From contig FXAI01000004.1 of NCBI GenBank assembly GCA_900177435.1, positions 248,001 to 312,000 on the forward strand: DNA of 64,000 bases, read 5' to 3'. This DNA is from Alteromonadaceae bacterium Bs31 (lineage in GTDB: Bacteria > Pseudomonadota > Gammaproteobacteria > Pseudomonadales > Cellvibrionaceae). The position numbers were made by a program, and so were the translations under genes. The notes beneath the pieces were generated by a model. That model saw nothing but the letters and a program-made list of their open reading frames with translations. It made no database searches and was not told where the DNA came from. Positions 57,637 through 64,000 of the stretch are shown here, piece by piece (position 1 is the first letter of the stretch; each line of letters begins with the position of its first letter).

Positions 57637-58971
57637 ATGTCATTGGAGAGCAAGGTTGTATGGAGCGAGGGCATGTTTTTAAACCCTCAGCATTTCCAGC
57701 AACAGGAACGCTATTTAGAGCGTTTTATTAACGATAAATGTGCTGCCTATGGCGCCTATGGCTGGGGGGTGCATGAGTTTGAAATCGACCAGCAACTGCT
57801 GAAGCTTGGCAAAATATCAGTGCTCAGAGCACGGGGAGTTTTTCCTGATGGCACTCCCTTCAATGTGCCCGATGTTGATGATGCGGCACCCGTGTTGGAA
57901 GTCGGTGAGAACACACACGATGCCGTAGTGTACCTCGCCGTTCCTTTGAAACGCCCGGGTGCGGTAGATGTTCTGCCGGAGGAAAGTCGCCAGGGCTTGG
58001 CGCGCTATTATGCCGACGAGCAGGATGTGCGAGATGTCACCACCGAGGGTGGTGATATGCATAAGCTCGGTGTTGGCAAGCTCAGGTTCAAGCTGCTGCT
58101 GGAGACGGACGATCGCAGTGGTTACGCCTGCATTGGTGTGTTGAAGATTTCAGAAACCCGCGATGATGGTGAGATATTGCTGGATGACCAGTATATTGCA
58201 ACCTGTCTGGACTGTAGAGCCGCGCCAAAACTCACCAGTTTTTTAACAGAAGTTGTAGGCTTGCTGCATCAGCGAGCGCAATCCATTGCTGGTCGCCTGG
58301 CCGATACCAAGCGCGGTGGTACGGCGGAAATTGCAGATTATATGATGTTGCAGTTTCTTAATCGTGCTGAGCCCTTAACCAAACATATGAGCCAGATTCA
58401 GGGTTTGCACCCACTCTCGTTATACACTGAAGTCGTGCAGATTATCGGCGAGTTGAGTACCTTCACCGCTTCCAATAAGCGCCCGCCGGAATTCGCGCCT
58501 TACCTGCACCCGGATTTACAAACGACTTTTGTTAACCTGATGAGTAGCCTGCGCACCGGTCTTTCTACCGTTTATGAGCAAACTGCAATCAGTATGCAAT
58601 TGGTAGAAAAGAAATACGGTATTCGTGTTTCCGAAATTACCGACCGCAGTTTGCTGGCTACAGCTTCCTACGTTTTATCTGTGCGTGCCGATGTGGCAGA
58701 AGATGTCATTCGTACCCGCTTGCCGGCACAAATTAAAATTGGCCCGGTGGAACGTATTCGTCAGTTGGTTAATGCCGCCATGCCGGGTATACAAATTAAG
58801 CCGCTTCCTGTTGCTCCGAGACAAATTCCTTTTCGGTCCGGCTATACCTATTTTGAATTGGAAAAGCAAAATCCGCTATGGCGAGAACTGGCAAGCTCTG
58901 GTGGGTTTGCTTTGCATATCGGTGGCGACTTCCCCGGCATCGAACTGGAATTTTGGGCGATTCGCCAATAA
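57637..58971 (+). CDS. tssK: T6SS baseplate protein TssK
   Basis: A 444-residue TssK (VasE/ImpJ). It begins KVVWSEGMFLNPQHFQQQERYLE, the family signature, and ends with the domain containing SGYTYFELEKQNPLWRELASSGGFALHIGGDFPGIELEFWAI. TssK trimers link the baseplate wedges to the cytoplasmic parts of TssL and TssM. Full length for the family (about 445). 18 bp before tssL. Confidence 0.97.
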   Translation: MSLESKVVWSEGMFLNPQHFQQQERYLERFINDKCAAYGAYGWGVHEFEIDQQLLKLGKISVLRARGVFPDGTPFNVPDVDDAAPVLEVGENTHDAVVYLAVPLKRPGAVDVLPEESRQGLARYYADEQDVRDVTTEGGDMHKLGVGKLRFKLLLETDDRSGYACIGVLKISETRDDGEILLDDQYIATCLDCRAAPKLTSFLTEVVGLLHQRAQSIAGRLADTKRGGTAEIADYMMLQFLNRAEPLTKHMSQIQGLHPLSLYTEVVQIIGELSTFTASNKRPPEFAPYLHPDLQTTFVNLMSSLRTGLSTVYEQTAISMQLVEKKYGIRVSEITDRSLLATASYVLSVRADVAEDVIRTRLPAQIKIGPVERIRQLVNAAMPGIQIKPLPVAPRQIPFRSGYTYFELEKQNPLWRELASSGGFALHIGGDFPGIELEFWAIRQ

Positions 58972-58989
58972 GTACTCATAGGCAAATTA

Positions 58990-59886
58990 ATGACTTCTGA
59001 TAAAGACGATAGAACGGTATTTCGCCAGCCAACGCCTGGTGGTGGAGATAGAACCGTCATGCGCCCGCGCCCAGGAGGCGCTCGTGGTGGACAAAGAGCG
59101 GTGCCGCAGCATGCCTCCGGCAGTGTTCCCCGGCATCAGCAAGCACCCTTAATGGATGAGCAGTCTGCACAATTTTCTACCGGAAAAGGCTTAAATCCAC
59201 TGGTCAACCTTGCCAGCACATTAATTGCCGTCTTCGCCAAAACCCGCTCTTCCATGACGCACAGTGATGCCGCAGGTTTGCACCAGCGTCTTACCAATGA
59301 AATTCGTACCTTTGAGAGTCGCGCTCGCGAAACTGGCGCACGGCAGGAAGTGGTACTGTCGGCGCGATACGTACTGTGTTCTGCCTTAGATGAGGCAGTG
59401 CTAAACACTCCCTGGGGTAGTGAAAGTGCCTGGGCACAGCGAACCCTGCTTTCCATATTTCACAATGAAACTTCAGGCGGTGAAAAATTCTTTCAAATTT
59501 TGGATCGTATGCGCCAATCTCCGGCAGAGAATATGGATATGCTGGAGCTCTTTTATGTATTGCTTAGCCTGGGCTTTGAGGGAAAATACCGCTTAATGTC
59601 CCGCGGGCGAGATGCTCTGGAGCAAATACGTGATGAACTGTTTTCCACCATTCGCCGATATCGCGGTGAGTATGAGCGGGAGTTGGCAGGTAGCTGGCAC
59701 GGCCTGGGTAAAGTGAATAAAACCCTGGCTAATATTGTTCCCATGTGGGTAGTACTGGTAGTTGTTGTAGCCTTGCTGTTTTTTGGTTATTCAGGCGTAC
59801 GTTACTGGTTGTACGAAAACACAACGCCACTGGTAGAGCAGTTGGAAACTATTTCTACAATAGAGCAGGAAGCCGACTCCAAATAG
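58990..59886 (+). CDS. tssL: T6SS membrane protein TssL (DotU/IcmH family)
   Basis: A 298-residue protein. The first 60 residues are disordered and hold two DRTV motifs (Thr9 and Thr22, each followed by Arg/Pro) that look like phosphothreonine sites for the FHA protein. The DotU domain covers about residues 70-245 (SALDEAVLNTPWGSESAWAQRTLL, FYVLLSLGFEGKYRL); a single membrane segment near 255-275 follows, with a short periplasmic tail and no OmpA/peptidoglycan-binding domain. It forms the inner-membrane complex with TssM. Confidence 0.95.
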   Translation: MTSDKDDRTVFRQPTPGGGDRTVMRPRPGGARGGQRAVPQHASGSVPRHQQAPLMDEQSAQFSTGKGLNPLVNLASTLIAVFAKTRSSMTHSDAAGLHQRLTNEIRTFESRARETGARQEVVLSARYVLCSALDEAVLNTPWGSESAWAQRTLLSIFHNETSGGEKFFQILDRMRQSPAENMDMLELFYVLLSLGFEGKYRLMSRGRDALEQIRDELFSTIRRYRGEYERELAGSWHGLGKVNKTLANIVPMWVVLVVVVALLFFGYSGVRYWLYENTTPLVEQLETISTIEQEADSK

Positions 59887-59937
59887 CGCTTAAGAGTCAA
59901 GATCAATTATCGAATCAAATTATTTAGGACCCATTAA

Positions 59938-59972
59938 AACGCATTGATTTTAGCCGAAGTCGGCCATGCGTT
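59938..59972 (+). promoter_or_regulatory. Stem-loop in the tssL-tssM leader
   Basis: AACGCAT (59938-59944) pairs with ATGCGTT (59966-59972), and inside it GCCGA (59953-59957) pairs with TCGGC (59960-59964). It ends 11 bp before the tssM ATG, in the place where a ribosome site would be; no Shine-Dalgarno is seen. It may control TssM synthesis. Confidence 0.5.
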
Positions 59973-59983
59973 AATTAATAATT

Positions 59984-62900
59984 ATGAAAAAACTAAAAGC
60001 ATTTTTTCTTCATCCTATTACGATCGGTGTTATTGGACTAATACTGGTTTCGCTGCTGATATGGTTTGCCGGGCCGCAAATTAAGTTTGGCTCCGACAAT
60101 AGCGCGCCTTTGGGCAGCCCCTTCGCGCGCTTGCTGTGTATTCTTGTTGTGGTCGTGCTGTGGGGCTTGAACAACTTGCGTATCCAGCTACAGGCAAATA
60201 AGCAAAATAACTCTCTGGTTGCCGACATACAGCAGAACCAGAAAGAGACTGTTGCAAGCACATCCAATTCTCAGGCCGCAGAAGAAGTACAGCAGTTAAA
60301 CCAACGCTTTAGCGAGGCGCTTGGCACCTTAAAAAAGGTGAAGTTTGGCGGGCAGGGCAGCAGCAAGGCGCTGTATGAATTGCCCTGGTACATTATTGTT
60401 GGGCCTCCTGGCTCGGGTAAAACAACAGCCTTGGTCAATTCTGGTTTGGATTTTCCCCTGGCAGAGAAATTTGGCAAAGGTGCTTTACAAGGTGTTGGCG
60501 GAACCCGTAATTGTGATTGGTGGTTCACAAATGAAGCGGTTTTACTGGATACCGCCGGGCGTTACACCACCCAGGACAGTCATCGTGTGGTGGATAGCTC
60601 CGCCTGGGAAGGCTTCCTTAACCTGTTAAAGCGCAACCGCCGTCGCCGCCCTATCAATGGCGCTATAGTGGCCATAAGTTTGCACGACCTGCTTATACAA
60701 ACGGAAGAGGAGCGAGCGCAAAATGCCAAAACGATTCGCTCCCGTTTAGATGAGCTAATGGAAAAATTGCAAATACGTTTTCCCGTGTATCTCATGTTTA
60801 CCAAATCGGATCTGGTTTCCGGTTTTAGCGAATTTTTTGAAGATTTAAATAGAGAAGATCGCGATCAGGTTTGGGGCGTGTCTTTACCCAATGCACCCAA
60901 GGCTTCGCAAAGCCCTGATTTTGATTTCCTCAGCGCAGAAATGGAAAACATTGTATCCCGTCTTTACGATCGCGTACTTTGGCGAGTGCACCAGGAACGC
61001 GATGTAAAACGCAGAGCGGCTATTAGTGGTTTTCCTCAGCAAATGGAAAATTTGAAAAACCTGGTAGACGGTTTCGTGAGGCAAACCTTTGCCGCCAACC
61101 GTTACCAGTTTCAGCCCTATTTACGCGGCGTTTATTTTTCTAGTGGTACTCAGGACGGTACACCCATCGACCGGCTGATGTCCTCTGTATCCGCCAACTT
61201 CGGCTTCCCTCGCGAAGCCTCGGCGCTTGCTCATCAGCAGGGGAAAAGTTTTTTCCTTTCGCGCTTATTTCAGCAGGTGATTTTTCCCGAGTCGGAACTG
61301 GTTGGTTCAAATGTAAAATATGAACGCATGATACTGTGGACTCAGCGGGTGGCCTACCTTGGGCTAGCCGGGTTTACACTTGCAACAGCATTAATCTGGA
61401 GTGGTAGCCTTACTCGTCACAAGATGTTTATGAGCGATGTGCAGGGCCTGGTTGATACTTATGAAGAACAGAGTGCAGGTGTAAATAAACGCAATAGGGA
61501 TGTGAGCGCCGTGGTTCCTTCCTTGAATGCACTGGAGCAGGCAAGCATTGTTTACAACCAAGAAGAACATCCCTGGCTGAAAGGCATGGGTATGTACGAC
61601 GGCAGAATCGACCAAGAGGCAGACGCAGCATACACTGTTCAATTAAAAGAATTGCTGTTGCCCCGCTTAATCAATAGTTTGGAGCGCAATTTAATGCGCG
61701 GCCACAAAGGCGGGGATTTGTACCAGACCTTTAGTGTGTACATGATGTTTAACAAACTGGAGAAAATGGATAAAGCTCTCGTGAGCCAGTGGTTCCACGG
61801 GCAGTGGGAACAACAATTCTCTGGCGAGGCTACCCTTAGAACCGCATTAAAACGCCATTTGTCTGCCTTACTGGAACAAGACTTAAGGCCGGTGGAGCTC
61901 AACCCGAGACTAGTGCGTGACACCCGGGCAACCTTGCTCCGTGTACCCGTTTCTCAGCGGATTTATGAGCGCGCCAAAAATAACCCGGATTACTCCTTTG
62001 CGGTGGATATGACCAATATGTTTGGTGAATCCGTGCGCGATACATTTAACATCAATAGCCGCGCTGTAAATATCCCCGCGCTGTACACCATAGATGTTTA
62101 CGAAAACCTCGACCTTGATGCTCAATCGCCTTTAATCGGCGATGTGGAGAAAGAGCGATGGTTACTTGCCAATGAGGACAGTGAAAAAGTTGATTATATT
62201 CAGGAAGACCTGGATGAGATCAGCGCAAGGGTTAAAGAACACTATCTGGCGGATTATTCTCGAACCTGGCTGCAATTACTGCAGGGCATAAAAGTAAAAC
62301 CCTTTAACAGTATTTCACAGGCTAACGACGTATTACTCGGTTTTACCGATCCGGTCTATTCTCCCTTGATTGCCATACTGCAGGTAACCAAGCAGCACAC
62401 ACAGCTGACCATACCCGTTGCCGATATGGTAGAAGGGAAGGGAGAAGGGAAGGCCGCTAAGCTGGCGTCGCTGGCGGCCAGTAAAGTTGAAACAACCCGT
62501 GTGGACAAACAGTTCCGGGATTTACACCTATTACTGAGAGAATCTCGCGGAGGTATCACTCCTGCAGACACAGCCTTACAGCGTATCCAGCAAATGCAGG
62601 AATTTATTTCTGAAGTTGCCATCTCGCCAGACCCAGGTCAAAAATCTTTCCAAATCGCCAAGGCGCGTTTTCAAGGTGGCGCGGGTAACCCCATAACCGC
62701 TTTACGTGCTTATGCCGCTAATCAGCCCAAGCCGGTAAATGAGTGGTTAACCTCACTGGCAGATGAAAGCTGGCGTGTGCTGCTGCTTTCTGCCCATCAG
62801 TATGTGAATGCCGAGTGGAAAGCCCAGGTATACTCCTCCTACCGGGAAGCACTGGCAGGTCGTTACCCTTTAAATCGTTCAACCAGCGATGAGATGGCCA

Positions 62901-63511
62901 TGTTCGACTTCAGCGCTTTCTTTAAACCCGCTGGTACGCTCGACCTGTTCTTTCAGGAAAACATTGCGCCATTTATCGACACTCGCAAAGGCTGGTCAAA
63001 CAAATCAGTGGATAACTACAGTATGGGTTTTTCTGCTGCGAGCCTTAAACAAATTCGTAAGGGTTTAAATATTAAAAGTGTTTTATTCAGGAAAAGCGCA
63101 GAGGCGCCAGCCATCGCACTTGATTTAAAACCTTCCCGTATGGACGAACAGCACGCGCGTTTCACGCTGGAGGTTGGTGGAGAAACGTTAAGCTACAAAC
63201 ACGGCCCGAAATTGTGGCGTAGTTTGAACTGGTCCGGAGCCAATGAAAACCAACGTGTGCGGGTTATATTTCAGGATCTCAATGATCTCAGGCACGACGC
63301 CACATACAATGGTCCGTGGGCCTGGTTCCGTTTAATGGATGCGTCCGATATAGAAAAAACCAATAGTACTAATGTGTATAGGCTTAGGTTTAAAGTTGAT
63401 GGCATTCGTGGGAATGCGCACGAAATTGAGTATCTGGCTAAAGCGAAAAGTATAAATAACCCACTGCGCAGTGATTGGTTAAGCTCTTTCCGCTGTCCGG
63501 ACTCCATTTAA
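59984..63511 (+). CDS. tssM: T6SS membrane protein TssM (IcmF family)
   Basis: A 1175-residue protein. Two membrane segments lie near residues 11-30 and 48-66, followed by a cytoplasmic NTPase-like domain with Walker A GPPGSGKT (140-147) and DTAGRY; a third membrane segment lies near 450-470; a large periplasmic IcmF-related and TssM C-terminal domain follows, which contacts TssJ. Length is normal for the family (1100-1200). The start lacks a clear ribosome site. tagF begins 12 bp after its stop. Confidence 0.96.
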   Translation: MKKLKAFFLHPITIGVIGLILVSLLIWFAGPQIKFGSDNSAPLGSPFARLLCILVVVVLWGLNNLRIQLQANKQNNSLVADIQQNQKETVASTSNSQAAEEVQQLNQRFSEALGTLKKVKFGGQGSSKALYELPWYIIVGPPGSGKTTALVNSGLDFPLAEKFGKGALQGVGGTRNCDWWFTNEAVLLDTAGRYTTQDSHRVVDSSAWEGFLNLLKRNRRRRPINGAIVAISLHDLLIQTEEERAQNAKTIRSRLDELMEKLQIRFPVYLMFTKSDLVSGFSEFFEDLNREDRDQVWGVSLPNAPKASQSPDFDFLSAEMENIVSRLYDRVLWRVHQERDVKRRAAISGFPQQMENLKNLVDGFVRQTFAANRYQFQPYLRGVYFSSGTQDGTPIDRLMSSVSANFGFPREASALAHQQGKSFFLSRLFQQVIFPESELVGSNVKYERMILWTQRVAYLGLAGFTLATALIWSGSLTRHKMFMSDVQGLVDTYEEQSAGVNKRNRDVSAVVPSLNALEQASIVYNQEEHPWLKGMGMYDGRIDQEADAAYTVQLKELLLPRLINSLERNLMRGHKGGDLYQTFSVYMMFNKLEKMDKALVSQWFHGQWEQQFSGEATLRTALKRHLSALLEQDLRPVELNPRLVRDTRATLLRVPVSQRIYERAKNNPDYSFAVDMTNMFGESVRDTFNINSRAVNIPALYTIDVYENLDLDAQSPLIGDVEKERWLLANEDSEKVDYIQEDLDEISARVKEHYLADYSRTWLQLLQGIKVKPFNSISQANDVLLGFTDPVYSPLIAILQVTKQHTQLTIPVADMVEGKGEGKAAKLASLAASKVETTRVDKQFRDLHLLLRESRGGITPADTALQRIQQMQEFISEVAISPDPGQKSFQIAKARFQGGAGNPITALRAYAANQPKPVNEWLTSLADESWRVLLLSAHQYVNAEWKAQVYSSYREALAGRYPLNRSTSDEMAMFDFSAFFKPAGTLDLFFQENIAPFIDTRKGWSNKSVDNYSMGFSAASLKQIRKGLNIKSVLFRKSAEAPAIALDLKPSRMDEQHARFTLEVGGETLSYKHGPKLWRSLNWSGANENQRVRVIFQDLNDLRHDATYNGPWAWFRLMDASDIEKTNSTNVYRLRFKVDGIRGNAHEIEYLAKAKSINNPLRSDWLSSFRCPDSI

Positions 63512-63523
63512 AGGTTTAATTTA

Positions 63524-64000
63524 ATGACAAGTGGTTTTTTCGGCAAGTTACCCGGTCATGGCGATTTTATCTATCGCAACCTGCCTGCGCATTTTATGGA
63601 AGTGTGGGACAACTGGTTACAGCTTTACGTTAGTGCTTCCCAAGAACAAATTGGAGAAAGCTGGCTGGACATTTATTTAACCAGCCCGATATGGCGTTTT
63701 GCGTTTTCCGAGGGCGTTGTGGATGAAAACCCCTGGATGGGTATTATGCTACCCAGCGTAGACCGAGTAGGCCGTTATTTTCCTTTTAGCATTGTCTGCA
63801 AACTTCCGGCAGGGGCAAACCCCGTTGCTGAGATCAGCCAGCAGCTTGCCTGGTTTGAGCATTGTGAAGATCTGGCATTTAAAGCGCTGGAAAACGAATT
63901 GGATCTAGAAGAACTTGTCAGCGGAATAAACGAGCCGGAATTATCGAGAGATGAGCTCTATCTACCAAATCCGGAAGCACAGCATCACTCGCCTTTGCTA
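63524..64000 (+). CDS. tagF: T6SS-associated protein TagF (3' end beyond window)
   Basis: An ATG at 63524 opens a frame of 159 codons that runs off the right edge. It begins MTSGFFGKLPGHGDFIYRNLP and continues with DNWLQLYVSASQEQIGE, WRFAFSEGVVDENPWMGIMLPSVDRVGRYFPFSIV, the signature of TagF (ImpM/SciT). TagF is a post-translational repressor in several T6SS, working in part through the FHA protein and opposing phosphorylation. Its usual neighbours are a PP2C phosphatase and a Ser/Thr kinase, perhaps beyond the edge. Confidence 0.93.
   Translation, partial: MTSGFFGKLPGHGDFIYRNLPAHFMEVWDNWLQLYVSASQEQIGESWLDIYLTSPIWRFAFSEGVVDENPWMGIMLPSVDRVGRYFPFSIVCKLPAGANPVAEISQQLAWFEHCEDLAFKALENELDLEELVSGINEPELSRDELYLPNPEAQHHSPLL

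Overview
The window comes from a marine-type gammaproteobacterium, most like the Cellvibrionales (Teredinibacter or Saccharophagus relatives). The basis is roughly half GC content, a tig-clpP-clpX-lon-hupB-ppiD block in the usual gammaproteobacterial order, a FadBA pair, a FabY-like ketosynthase, a split B12-dependent ribonucleotide reductase (NrdJa/NrdJb) as in pseudomonads, and a complete type VI secretion locus. The lineage is an inference from gene content, not from a search. No phage, IS element, integrase or CRISPR array was seen.

Layout. 1-4186 (minus): an alternative polyamine pathway, speA, carboxynorspermidine/carboxyspermidine dehydrogenase and nspC (cut by the left edge). 4381-8491: ribosome hibernation factor, TIGR01777 epimerase, an IbpA-type small heat-shock gene with a sigma-32 promoter and a probable ROSE-type RNA thermometer, a methyltransferase and a GlxA-type AraC regulator. 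8640-14590 (plus): lipid metabolism, fabY with an XRE-cupin regulator, then fadB-fadA. 14755-24019 (plus): tRNA-Leu(UAG) and the protein quality-control block (trigger factor, ClpP, ClpX, Lon, HU-beta, PpiD). 24088-32812: murI, rmuC, a DUF2489 protein, a tusDCB-trmA tRNA-modification operon, a YccA/BI-1 membrane protein and nrdJa-nrdJb behind a NrdR-box-like sequence.

33338 to the right edge is a type VI secretion (T6SS) region in three parts. A plus-strand export module (hcp, vgrG, DUF6484, DUF2169, TIGR02270) has no recognisable effector. A long minus-strand operon reads tssA-tssB-tssC-tssC2(impD-like)-tssE-tssF-tssG-tssH and is followed by three TPR proteins, two of them lipoproteins, and a small exported protein. 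A divergent plus-strand operon reads tagH(FHA)-tssJ-tssK-tssL-tssM-tagF (cut by the right edge). Together they supply the sheath, baseplate, membrane complex, recycling ATPase and part of a threonine-phosphorylation control system; no kinase or phosphatase lies inside the window.

The observations most worth following are the envelope TPR/lipoprotein module behind tssH, which I cannot assign; two strong RNA hairpins that divide the tss operon (a terminator-like one between tssC and tssC2, and a 14-bp perfect stem between tssH and the TPR genes); the repeated DRTV motif at the TssL N-terminus; the ROSE-like leader of the small heat-shock gene; and a promoter set against a terminator upstream of ppiD.
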